A stretch of DNA of 64,000 bases, from NCBI GenBank assembly GCA_026874595.1, contig CM049318.1, forward strand, positions 56,959,750-57,023,749, read 5' to 3'. The DNA comes from Sipunculus nudus (lineage: Eukaryota > Annelida > Sipuncula > Golfingiida > Sipunculidae). The position numbers were made by a program, and so were the translations under genes. Positions 30,001 to 42,662 of this stretch are shown here, one piece after another (the first letter of the stretch is position 1; each line of letters starts with the position of its first letter). The notes under the pieces are model-generated. The model saw only the letters and a program-made list of their open reading frames with translations, had not been told where the DNA came from and searched no databases.

Positions 30001-33000
30001 TAGATAGGATTTTGTGATCAGCCTTGTTACCTCCACGAAGAATGGTAGCCAGCATTATGTGATCAGCCTGATCACCTCTACGAACGAAGGTAGCCAGGAT
30101 TATGTGAAAAGCCTTGTAACCTTCGCGGACTAAAGTAGCCAGGCTTCTGTGATAAGCGTTGTTACCTCAACGAACAAAGGTAACCAGGATTATGTGATCA
30201 GACTTGTTACCTCCACGAACAAAGGTAGCCAGGATAATGTGTTAAGACTTGTTACCTCCACGAATAAAGGTAGCCAGGATTATGTGATCAGCCTTGTTAC
30301 CTCCTCGAACAAAGGTAGCAAGGATTATGTGATCAGCCTTGTTGTATCCACGAACAAAGGTGCCGGGATTATGTAAACAGCCTTGTTATATCCAATAAAC
30401 AAAGGTGTCGGGATTATGTAATCAGCCTTGTTACCTCCACGAAGAAAGGTAGCCAGGATAATGTGATCAGCCTTGTTACCTCCGAGGAGAAAGGTTGCCA
30501 GGATTATGTGATCAGCCTTGTTATATCCACGAACATAGGTGCCGGGATTATGTAATCAGCCTTGTTAGCTCCACGAACAAAGGTAGCCAGGATTATGTGA
30601 TCAGACTTGTTACTTCCTTGAACAAAGGTAGCCAGGATTATGTGATAAGCCTTGTTAGCTCCTCGAACAAAGGTAGCCAGTATTATGTTATCAGCCTTGT
30701 TACCTCCACCAAGAAAAATAGCCATGATTAAGTGATCAGCCTTATGACTTCCACGAACAAAGGTAGCCAGGATTATGTGATCAGTCTTGTTACCTCCACA
30801 AACAAAGGTAGCCAGGATTATGTGATCAGCCATGTTACCTCCTCGAACAAAGGTAACCAGGATTATGTGATCAGCCTTGTTACTTCCACGAAGAAAGGTA
30901 GCCAGGATTATGTGATCAGCCTTGTTACCTCCACGAACAAAAGTAGCCAGGATTATGTGATAATCCTTGTTAACTCCAAGAACAAAGGTAGCCAGTATTA
31001 TGTTATCAGCCTTGTTATCTCCACGAACAAAGATTCCGGGATTATGTAATCCGCCTTTTATCCTCAACGAGCTAATGTAACCAGTATTATGTAATCAGCC
31101 TTTTAACCTCCACGAACTAAGGTAACCAGGATTATGAGATCAGCCTTGTTACCTCCACGAATAAAGGTAGATAGGATTTTGTGTTCAGCCTTGTTACCTC
31201 CACGAAGAATGGTAGCCAGCATTATGTGATCAGCCTGATCACCTCTACGAACGAAGGTAGCCAGGATTATGTGAAAAGCCTTGTAACCTTCGCGGACTAA
31301 AGTAGCCAGGCTTCTGTGATAAGCGTTGTTACCTCAACGAACAAAGGTAACCAGGATTATGTGATCAGACTTGTTACCTCCACGAACAAAGGTAGCCAGG
31401 ATAATGTGTTAAGACTTGTTACCTCCACGAATAAAGGTAGCAAGGATTATGTGATCAGCCTTGTTGTATCCACGAACAAAGGTGCCGGGATTATGTAAAC
31501 AGCCTTGTTATATCCAATAAACAAAGGTGTCGGGATTATGTAATCAGCCTTGTTACCTCCACGAAGAAAGGTAGCCAGGATAATGTGATCAGCCTTGTTA
31601 CCTCCGAGGAGAAAGGTTGCCAGGATTATGTGATCAGCCTTGTTATATCCACGAACATAGGTGCCGGGATTATGTAATCAGCCTTGTTAGCTCCACGAAC
31701 AAAGGTAGCCAGGATTATGTGATCAGACTTGTTACTTCCTTGAACAAAGGTAGCCAGGATTATGTGATAAGCCTTGTTAGCTCCTCGAACAAAGGTAGCC
31801 AGTATTATGTTATCAGCCTTGTTACCTCCACCAAGAAAAATAGCCATGATTAAGTGATCAGCCTTATGACTTCCACGAACAAAGGTAGCCAGGATTATGT
31901 GATCAGTCTTGTTACCTCCACAAACAAAGGTAGCCAGGATTATGTGATCAGCCATGTTACCTCCTCGAACAAAGGTAACCAGGATTATGTGATCAGCCTT
32001 GTTACTTCCACGAAGAAAGGTAGCCAGGATTATGTGATCAGCCTTGTTACCTCCACGAACAAAAGTAGCCAGGATTATGTGATAATCCTTGTTAACTCCA
32101 AGAACAAAGGTAGCCAGTATTATGTTATCAGCCTTGTTATCTCCACGAACAAAGATTCCGGGATTATGTAATCCGCCTTTTATCCTCAACGAGCTAATGT
32201 AACCAGTATTATGTAATCAGCCTTTTAACCTCCACGAACTAAGGTAACCAGGATTATGAGATCAGCCTTGTTACCTCCACGAATAAAGGTAGATAGGATT
32301 TTGTGATCAGCCTTGTTACCTCCACGAAGAATGGTAGCCAGCATTATGTGATCAGCCTGATCACCTCTACGAACGAAGGTAGCCAGGATTATGTGAAAAG
32401 CCTTGTAACCTTCGCGGACTAAAGTAGCCAGGCTTCTGTGATAAGCGTTGTTACCTCAACGAACAAAGGTAACCAGGATTATGTGATCAGACTTGTTACC
32501 TCCACGAACAAAGGTAGCCAGGATAATGTGTTAAGACTTGTTACCTCCACGAATAAAGGTAGCCAGGATTATGTGATCAGCCTTGTTACCTCCTCGAACA
32601 AAGGTAGCAAGGATTATGTGATCAGCCTTGTTGTATCCACGAACAAAGGTGCCGGGATTATGTAAACAGCCTTGTTATATCCAATAAACAAAGGTGTCGG
32701 GATTATGTAATCAGCCTTGTTACCTCCACGAAGAAAGGTAGCCAGGATAATGTGATCAGCCTTGTTACCTCCGAGGAGAAAGGTTGCCAGGATTATGTGA
32801 TCAGCCTTGTTATATCCACGAACATAGGTGCCGGGATTATGTAATCAGCCTTGTTAGCTCCACGAACAAAGGTAGCCAGGATTATGTGATCAGACTTGTT
32901 ACTTCCTTGAACAAAGGTAGCCAGAATTATGTGATAAGCCTTGTTAGCTCCTCGAACAAAGGTAGCCAGTATTATGTTATCAGCCTTGTTACCTCCACCA

Positions 33001-35200
33001 AGAAAAATAGCCATGATTAAGTGATCAGCCTTATGACTTCCACGAACAAAGGTAGCCAGGATTATGTGATCAGTCTTGTTACCTCCACAAACAAAGGTAG
33101 CCAGGATTATGTGATCAGCCATGTTACCTCCTCGAACAAAGGTAACCAGGATTATGTGATCAGCCTTGTTACCTCCACCAAGAAAAATAGATATGATTAT
33201 GTGATCAGCCTTGTGACTTCCACGAACAAAGGTAGCCAGGATTAAGTGATCAGTCTTGTAACCTCTACGAACAAAAGTAACCAGGATTATGTGAGCAGCC
33301 TTGTTTCTTCCTCGAACAAAGGTAGCCAGGATTATGTGTTAAAACCTGTTACCTCCACGAATAAAGGTAGCCAGGATTATGTGATCAGCCTTGCTACTTC
33401 CACGAACAAAGGTGACGGGATTATGTAATCAGCCTTGTTACCTCCACGAAAAAAAGTAGCCATGATTAAGTGATCAGCCTTGTGACTTCCACAAACAAAG
33501 GTAGCCAGGATTATGTGATCAGCCATGTTACCGCCTCGAACAAAGGTAGCCAGGATTATGTGATCAGCCTTGTTACCTCCACCAAGAAAAATAGCCATGA
33601 TTATGTGATCAGCCTTGTGACTTCCACGAACAAAGGTAGCCAGGATTATGTGATCAGTCTTGTTACCTCCACGAACAAAGGCAGCCAGGAATATGTGATC
33701 AGCCTTGTTACTTCCACGAACAAAGGTAGCCAGGATTATGTGATCAGCCTTGTAACCTCCACGAACAAAGGTAGCCAGGATTATGTGATCAGCCTTGGTA
33801 TTTCCACGAATAAAGGTAGCTAGGATTATGTGATCAGCCTTGTTACCTCCACGGACAAAGGTAGCCAGGATTATGTGATCAGCCTTGTTACTTCCACGAA
33901 GAAAGGTAGCCAGGATTATGTGATCAGCCTTGTTACCTCCACGAACAAAAGTAGCCAGGATTATGTGATAATCCTTGTTAACTCCAAGAACAAAGGTAGC
34001 CAGTATTATGTTATCAGCCTTGTTATCTCCACGAACAAAGATTCCGGGATTATGTAATCCGCCTTTTATCCTCAACGAGCTAATGTAACAAGTATTAGGT
34101 AATCAGCCTTTTAACCTCCACGAACTAAGGTAACCAGGATTATGAGATCAGCCTTGTTACCTCCACGAATAAAGGTAGATAGGATTTTGTGATCAGCCTT
34201 GTTACCTCCACGAAGAATGGTAGCCAGCATTATGTGATCAGCCTGATCACCTCTACGAACGAAGGTAGCCAGGATTATGTGAAAAGCCTTGTAACCTTCG
34301 CGGACTAAAGTAGCCAGGCTTCTGTGATAAGCGTTGTTACCTCAACGAACAAAGGTAACCAGGATTATGTGATCAGACTTGTTACCTCCACGAACAAAGG
34401 TAGCCAGGATAATGTGTTAAGACTTGTTACCTCCACGAATAAAGGTAGCCAGGATTATGTGATCAGCCTTGTTACCTCCTCGAACAAAGGTAGCAAGGAT
34501 TATGTGATCAGCCTTGTTGTATCCACGAACAAAGGTGCCGGGATTATGTAAACAGCCTTGTTATATCCAATAAACAAAGGTGTCGGGATTATGTAATCAG
34601 CCTTGTTACCTCCACGAAGAAAGGTAGCCAGGATAATGTGATCAGCCTTGTTACCTCCGAGGAGAAAGGTTGCCAGGATTATGTGATCAGCCTTGTTATA
34701 TCCACGAACATAGGTGCCGGGATTATGTAATCAGCCTTGTTAGCTCCACGAACAAAGGTAGCCAGGATTATGTGATCAGACTTGTTACTTCCTTGAACAA
34801 AGGTAGCCAGGATTATGTGATAAGCCTTGTTAGCTCCTCGAACAAAGGTAGCCAGTATTATGTTATCAGCCTTGTTACCTCCACCAAGAAAAATAGCCAT
34901 GATTAAGTGATCAGCCTTATGACTTCCACGAACAAAGGTAGCCAGGATTATGTGATCAGTCTTGTTACCTCCACAAACAAAGGTAGCCAGGATTATGTGA
35001 TCAGCCATGTTACCTCCTCGAACAAAGGTAACCAGGATTATGTGATCAGCCTTGTTACCTCCACCAAGAAAAATAGATATGATTATGTGATCAGCCTTGT
35101 GACTTCCACGAACAAAGGTAGCCAGGATTAAGTGATCAGTCTTGTAACCTCTACGAACAAAAGTAACCAGGATTATGTGAGCAGCCTTGTTTCCTCCTCG
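24042..35200. repeat. Higher-order repeat block of 1,886 bp and deletion derivatives
   Basis: The marker monomer containing a TTCGCGGACTAAAGTAGCC segment occurs at about 24.87, 26.76, 28.24, 30.12, 31.29, 32.41 and 34.30 kb, giving steps of 1,886, 1,481, 1,886, 1,167, 1,122 and 1,886. The full unit is 42 monomers minus 4 bases. The 1,481 form lacks exactly nine monomers, the 1,167 form lacks 16 (within one base), and the 1,122 form lacks one more. All losses respect monomer boundaries, as expected from register-shifted recombination. This is the most homogenised stretch of the window. Confidence 0.85.
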
Positions 35201-38200
35201 AACAAAGGTAGCCAGGATTATGTGTTAAAACCTGTTACCTCCACGAATAAAGGTAGCCAGGATTATGTGATCAGACTTTTCACCTCCTTGATCAAAGGGA
35301 GCCAGGATAATGTGATAAGCCTTCTTAGCTCCACGAATCAAGGTAGCCAGGATTATATGATCAGCCTTGTTACCTCCACAGAGAAAGGTAGCCAGGATTA
35401 TGTGATCAGTCTTGTTTCCTCCACGAACAAAGGTGCCGGGATTCTGTAATCAGCCTTATTACCTCCACGAACAAAGGTAGCCAGGATTATGTGATAGGAC
35501 TTGTAACCTCCTGGAACAAAGGTTGCCAGGATTATGTGATCAGCCTTGTTACCTCCACGAAGAAAGGTAGCCAGGATTATGTGATCAGCCTTGCTACTTC
35601 CACGAACAAAGGTAGCCAGGATTATGTGATCAGCCATGTTATCTCCTCGAACAAAGGTAGCCAGGATTATGTGATTAGCCTTGTTACCTCCACCAAGAAA
35701 AATAGCCATGATTATGTGATCAGCCTTGTGACTTTCACGAACAAAGGTAGCCAGGATTATGTGACCAGTCTTGTTACCTCCACGAACAAAGGTAGCCAGG
35801 ATTATGTGATCAGCCTTGGTACTTCCACGAACAAAGGTAGCTAGGATTGTGTGATCAGCCTTGTTACTTCCACGGACAATGGTAGCCAGGATAATGTGAT
35901 CAGCCTTTTTACCTCAACGAACAAAGGTGCCGGCATTATGGAATCAGCCTTGTTAGCTCCACGAACAAAGGTAGCCAGGATTATGTGATCAGACTTGTTA
36001 CCTCCTGGAACAAAGGTAGCCAGGATTATGTGATAAGCCTTGTTAGCTCCACGAACAAAGGTAGCCAGTATTATGTTATCAGCCTTCTAACCTCCACCAA
36101 GAAAAATAGCCATGATTAAGTGATCATCCTTAGGACTTCCACGAACAAAGGTAGTCAGGATTATGTAATCAGTCTTGTTACCTCCACGAACAAAGGTAGC
36201 CAGGATTATGTGATCAGACGTGTTACCTCCTCGAACAAAGGTAACCAGGATTATTAGATCAGCCTTGTTACCTCCACCAAGAAAAATAGCCATGATTATG
36301 TGATCAGCCTTGTGACTTCCACGAACAAAGGTAGCCAGGATTATGTGATCAGTCTTGTTACCTCCACAAACAAAGGCAGCCAGGATTATGTAATCAGCCT
36401 TGTTACCTCCGAGGAGAAAGGTTGCCAGGATTATGTGATCAGCCTTGTTATATCCACGAACAAAGGTGCCGGGATTATGTAATCAGTCTTGTTAGCTTCA
36501 CGAACAAAGGTAACCAGGATTATGTGATCAGACTTTTTACCTCCTTGAACAAAGGTAGCCAGGATAATGTGATAAGCCTTCTTAGCTTCACGAATAAAGG
36601 TAGCAAAGATTATGTGATCAGCCTCGTTACCTCCACAGGGAAAGGTAGCCAGGCTTCTTTGATAAGCGTTGTTACCTCAACGAACAAAGGTATCCAGGAT
36701 TATATGATCAGACTTGTTACCTCCACGAACAAAGGTAGCCAGGATAATGTGATCAGCCTTGTTACCTCCACGAACAAAAGTAACCAGGATTATGTGAGCA
36801 GCCTTGTTTCCTCCTCGAACAAAGGTAGCCTGGATTATGTGTTAAGACCTGTTACCTCCACGAATAAAGGTAGCCAGGATTATGTGATCAGCCTTGTTAC
36901 TTCCACGAACAAAGGTAGCCAGGATTATGTAATCAGTCTTGTTACCTTCACAAACAAAGGTAACCAGGATTATGTGATCAGCCTTGTTACCTGCTCGAAC
37001 AAAGGTAGCCAGGATTATGTGATCAGCCTTGTTGTATCCACGAACAAAGGTGCCGGGATTATGTAATCAGCCTTGTTACCTCCACGAAAAAAAGTAGCCA
37101 GGATTATGTGATCAGACTTTTTACCTGCTCGAACAAAGGTAGCCAGGATTATGTGATCAGCCTTGTTGTATCTACGAACAAAGGTGCCGGGATTATGTAA
37201 TCAGCCTTGTTACCTCCACGAAAAAAAGTAGCCAGGATTATGTGATAAGCCTTCGTAGCTCCACGAATAAAGGTAGCCAGGATTATGTGATCAGCCTTGT
37301 TACCTCCACAGAGAAAGGTAGCCAGGATTATATGATCAGTCTTGTTACCTCCACGAACAAAGGTGTCGGGATTATGTAATCAGCCTTATTATCTCCACGA
37401 ACAAAGGTAGCCAGGATTATGTGATCAGACTTGTTTCCTCCTGGAACAAAGGTTGCCAGGATTATGTGATCAGCATTGTTACTTCTACGGACAATGGTAG
37501 CCAGGATTATGTGATCAGCCTTTTTACCTCAACGAACAAAGGTGCCGGGATTATGTAATCAGCCTTGTTACCTCCACGAACAAAGGTAGCCAGGATAATG
37601 TGATCAGACTTGTAATTTTCTGGAACAAAGGTTGCCAGGATTATGTGATCAGCCTTGTTACCTTCACGGACAATGGTAGCCAGGATTATGTGATCAGTCT
37701 TATTACCTCCACGAACAAAGGTAGCCAGGATTATATGATCAACCTTGTTACTTCCACGAACAAAGGTAGCCAGGATTATGGAATCAGTCTTGTTACCTTC
37801 ACGAACAAAGGTAGCCAGGATTATGTGGTCAGCCTTTTTACCTCCTCGAACAATGGTAGCCAGGATTTTGTGATCAGCCTTGTTATATCCACGAACAAAG
37901 GTGTCGGGATTATGTAATCAGCCTTGTTAGCTCCACGAACAAAGGTAGCCAGGATTATGTGATCAGACTTGTTACCTCCACGGACAAAGGTAGCCAGGAT
38001 TATGTAATCAGCCTTGTTACCTCCACGAAGAAAGGTAGCCAGGATTATGTGATCAGCCTTATTACCTCCGAGGAGAAAGGTTGCCAGGATTATGTGATCA
38101 GCCTTGTTATATCCACGAACAAAGGTGCCGGGATTATGTAATCAGCCTTGTTAGCTTCACGAACAAAGGTAGCCAGGAATATGTGATCAGACTTGTTACC

Positions 38201-41002
38201 TCCTGGAACAAAGGTAGCCAGGATTAAGTGATGAGCCTTGTGACTTCCACGAACAAAGGTAGCCAGGATTATGTGGTCAGTCTTGTTACCTCCACGAACA
38301 AAGGTAGCCAGGATTATGTGATCAGCCTTGTTACCTCCACGAAGAAAGGTAGCCAGGATTATGTGATCAGCCTTGCTACTTCCACGAACAAAGGTAGCCA
38401 GGATTATGTGATCAGCCATGTTACCTCCTCGAACAAAGTTAGCCAGGATTATGTGATCAGCCATGTTACCTCCTCGAACAAAGGTAGCCAGGATTATGTG
38501 ATCAGCCTTGTTACCTCCACGAACAAAAGTAGCCAGGATTATGTGATAATCCTTGTTAACTCCAAGAACAAAGGTAGCCAGTATTATGTTATCAGCCTTG
38601 TTATCTCCACGAACAAAGATTCCGGGATTATGTAATCCGCCTTTTAACCTCAACGAACTAATGTAACCAGTATTATGTAATCAGCCTTTTAACCTCCACG
38701 AATAAAGGTAGATAGGATTATGTGATCAGCCTTGTTACCTCCACGAAGAATGGTAGCCAGCATTATGTGATCAGCCTTATCACCTCTACGAACGAAGGTA
38801 GCCAGGATTATGTGAAAAGCCTTGTAACCTGCGCGGACTAAAGTAGCCAGGCTTCTGTGATAAGCGTTGTTACCTCAACGAACAAAGGTAACCAGGATTA
38901 TGTGATCAGACTTGTTACCTCCACGAACAAAGGTAGCCAGGATAATGTGTTAAGACTTGTTACCTCCACGAATAAAGGTAGCCAGGATTATGTGATCAGC
39001 CGTGTTACCTCCTCGAACAAAGGTAGCCAGGATTATGTGATCAGCCTTGTTGTATCCACGAACAAAGGTGCCGGGATTATGTAAACAGCCTTGTTATATC
39101 CAATAAACAAAGGTGTCGGGATTATGTAATCAGCCTTGTTACCTCCACGAAGAAAGGTAGCCAGGATTATGTGATCAGCCTTGTTACCTCCGAGGAGAAA
39201 GGTTGCCAGGATTATGTGATCAGCCATGTTACCTCCTCGAACAAAGGTAATCAGGATTATGTGATCAGCCTTGTTACCTCCACCAAGAAAAATAGATATG
39301 ATTATGTGATCAGCCTTGTGACTTCCACGAACAAAGGTAGTCAGGATTATGTGATCAGTCTTGTTACTTCCACGAAGAAAGGTAGCCAGGATTATGTGAT
39401 CAGCCTTGTTACCTCCGAGGAGAAAGGTTGCCAGGATTATGTGATCAGCCTTGTTATATCCACGAACAAAGGTGCCGGGATTATGTAATCAGCCTTGTTA
39501 GCTCCACGAACAAAGGTAGCCAGGATTATGTGATCAGACTTGTTACCTCCTTGAACAAAGGTAGCCAGGATTATGTGATAAGCCTTGTTAGCTCCACGAA
39601 CAAAGGAAGCCAGTATTATGTTATCAGCCTTGTTACCTCCATCAAGAAAAATAGCCATGATTAAATGATCAGCCTTATGACTTCCACGAACAAAGGTAGC
39701 CATAATTATGTGATCAGTCTTGTTACCTCCACAAACAAAGGTAGCCAGGATTATGTGATCAGCCATGTTACCTCCTCGAACAAAGGTAACCAGGATTATG
39801 TGATCAGCCTTGTTACCTACACCAAGAAAAATAGATATGATTATGTGATCAGCCTTGTGACTTCCACGAACAAAGGTAGCCAGGATTATGTGATCAGTCT
39901 TGTTACCTCCACGAACAAATGCAGCCAGGATTATGTAATCAGCCTTGTTACCTCCGAGGAGAAAGGTTGCCAGGATTATGTGATCAGCCTTGTTATATCC
40001 ACGAACAAAGGTGCCGGGATTAAGTAATCAGCCTTGTTAGCTTCACGAACAAAGGTAACCAGGATTATGTGATCAGACTTTTTACCTCCTTGAACAAAGG
40101 TAGCCAGTATAATGTGATAAGCCTTCTTAGCTCCACGAATAAAGGTAGCCAGGATTATGTGATCAGCCTTGTTACCTCCACAGGGAAAGTTAGCCAGGCT
40201 TCTTTGATAAGCGTTGTTACCTCAACGAACAAAGGTAGCCAGAATTGTGTGATCAGAACTGTTACCTCCACGAACAAAGGTAGCCAGGATAATGTGATCA
40301 GCCTTCTTACCTCCACGAACAAAAGTAACCAGGATTATGTGAGCAGCCTTGTTTCCTCCTCGAACAAAGGTAGCCAGGATTATGTGTTAAGACCTGTTAC
40401 CTCCACGAATAAAGATAGCCAGGATTATGTGATCAGCCTTGCTACTTCCACGAACAAAGGTGCCGGGATTATGTAATCAGCCTTGATACCTCCACGAAAA
40501 AAAGTAGCCAGGATTATACGATCAGACTTTTTACCTCCTTGAACAAAGGTAGCCAGGATAATGTGATAAGCCTTCTTAGCTCCACGAATAAAGGTAGCCA
40601 GGATTATGTGATCAGCCTTGTTACCTCCACAGAGAAAGGTAGCCAGGATTATGTGATCAGCCTTGTTACCTCCACAGAGAAAGGTTGCCAGGATTATGTG
40701 ATCAGCCTTGTTACTTCCACGGACAATGGTAGCCAGGATTATGTGATCAGCCTTTTTACCTCAACGAACAAAGGTGCCGGGATTATGTAATCAGCCTTGT
40801 TACCACAACGAACAAAGGTAGCAATGATTATGTGATAAGCCTTGTAAGCTCCACGAACAAAGGTAGCCAGGATTATGTGATCAGCCTTGTTACCTCCACC
40901 AAGAAAGGTAGCCATGATTATGTGATCAGCCTTCTTACTTCCACGAACAAAGGTAGCCAGGATTATGTGATCAGTCTTGTTACCTCCACGAACAAAGGTA
41001 GC

Positions 41003-41006
41003 CAGG
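41003..41006. repeat. Target-site duplication CAGG, left copy
   Basis: The last four array bases before non-repeat DNA are CAGG, the end of the GGTAGCCAGG arm. The same four bases lie at 46473-46476, directly before ATTCTGTGATCAG. Removing everything between and one CAGG restores a normal monomer in phase. Four-base duplications are, from memory, characteristic of Chapaev-type DNA transposons. Confidence 0.85.
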
Positions 41007-42662
41007 CACATTTGTTTGCTGCTGTTATGTTTAAGAGAACAGGGCCCCGCTCAGCCACAGCTGGCACTTATCACTGGGACTGGCCGGCAAGGCTGCCCAG
41101 CAGGGGGTCAAGTGAGTGTACATGTTCTGCTTGTGGCGTTAAGTATCCCAAAGTACCCTGTATTTATCTATCAATTACAGGACTACCACAGTAGCTAGAT
41201 AACACTAAATGCTATGACATGGTAATGAAACATTAAGACAATCTATGTACAAAATTCAAGTTTATAGGATAAAAGTTTATGTTTATACGGATGCTACATA
41301 GCATTCATACAAAGGTCTTCGCTTGTGAGCACAATGGAATACACTTGCATTAAATCATCATCTAAAACATTCAATATAAAACTAATTCCACGATAAAACC
41401 TGACAGGAAAGCTACTGGCAATTAGTTACAGATGTACTTATTCCACATATTCAAAATAAATAACTGTTTCAATTCATAAACATATTTTTAATTTAAAAAT
41501 CACTGGGAATACCCGGCAGTTTTAGTGAATTTTCTGCAATAACACAATAATTCCTTTGTAAAATGATACATTGTACATGATATATGGGGAATATAGAAAA
41601 ATCTCTTAAAAAACATTTCATTTTAACTGTCTTACAGTTATACTTTCACAAAGATTTCTTTTGATCTACATTGAAAAATTTGATTTGGGGTATATAAAAA
41701 AAGACTTGTCAAAAAGGTCATCTCACAGACCATTTATCTCTAAAATTGGAACCTCATAATGTTTAACTTTAAAAGGCCGAAAACACACTGGTGCACACAG
41801 TACTTGAGTGGGCAAGCAGATTCAAAACACACTAGCGTATGCGACAAGCGGCAAAATATGTTGTAAACCGCTGTTGAATATAGAAATTCTTTCTTGTATT
41901 TTATATTTTTATCTCAGAAATATATCTCCAGTAAGCGTACATTTCATTATATATTCAAGGTATTACTTTGTGAACAATATTTATGATTTAATATATTTAA
42001 CAATATTATTTATGTGAACATATAATGTAATATTCATATATAAATGTATAATATATGAACACGCATGTTTATATATATATATATATTTATTATAAATGGT
42101 ATGTATTTTTTTAAATTTAATGTATTTTACTAAATTTTCCAAAGTATTCAACAGACACAATCCATATTCACCAGAAATCCGCGTGCAGCATGCACTTGGC
42201 AAGTCGCTAAACAACGTCTGGGAGCTATTTAGGAAACACGCCTCATGGCCGCTCACATGCTACCCCCTGTCAGGGATTTGTCAAAAGTCAAATATAGAGG
42301 AGCAATTTTCTGCTTTTTTACCAGCGCCAGTGTGTTTTGGCCTTATATTAAAACATGGGAAACGCTTTGTCTAGAAAACAATATTTGGAAAAAATCACAT
42401 ATATACAGTCAAAGATGCCCCAATTATTTCATCCGACAGTTTAAAAACATACATGCGTATGATGTAAACAGTTTGTTCATGACACCAACATTGATCTGGT
42501 GAAACATTAGCGCTCACAATATATAAATTGCCCTGTTTTGCAGAGATAGTTGAGACAAGTGAAATTATATATAATTTGATTTTTGTGGAAAAAAGGCATC
42601 CTTCATATGTAACTACATTCACAGGCAATTTACAATGTACAGTCTCTGCATAAGTCACTCAT
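41007..42662. other. Transposon 3' non-coding region
   Basis: About 1.65 kb between the left terminus and the end of the transposase frame. The outer 200 bases are GC-richer (GGGCCCC, several GCTGGC-like segments) and probably include subterminal transposase-binding sites. The rest is AT-rich, with a short TA run near 42070-42085. I see no convincing coding frame; the short open frames here are chance. Confidence 0.6.

Larger units (their letters stand above)
1..41006. repeat. 45-bp minisatellite array, left part
   Basis: Uninterrupted head-to-tail array of about 910 monomers, open at the left window edge. The common monomer is 45 bases: GGTAGCCAGG, then ATTATGTGATCAG, then CCTTGTTACC, then TCCACGAACAAA. 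Most copies differ by a few substitutions. Recurrent length variants are a 44-base form (GGTGCCGGG in place of GGTAGCCAGG) and a 46-base form with a seven-A run before GGTAGCC. On the plus strand the period translates as a 15-residue unit (ISLVTSTNKGSQDYV) and on the minus strand as KADHIILATFVRGGN. Frames on both strands open and close as length variants and stops come and go; the longest here is 274 residues (21436-22260, plus). No splice or promoter context supports translation, so I treat the array as non-coding. The array is one unit with 46473-49589, split by a transposon. Confidence 0.97.

Noticed and set aside
1-41006. Dozens of plus- and minus-strand open frames of 60-274 codons in the array
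   Set aside because: They are translations of a 45-base tandem repeat in frames that happen to lack stops; both strands are open at once, and length variants break them repeatedly.
41808-42502. Short open frames in the transposon's AT-rich side
   Set aside because: AT-rich low-complexity translations without motifs, on both strands.
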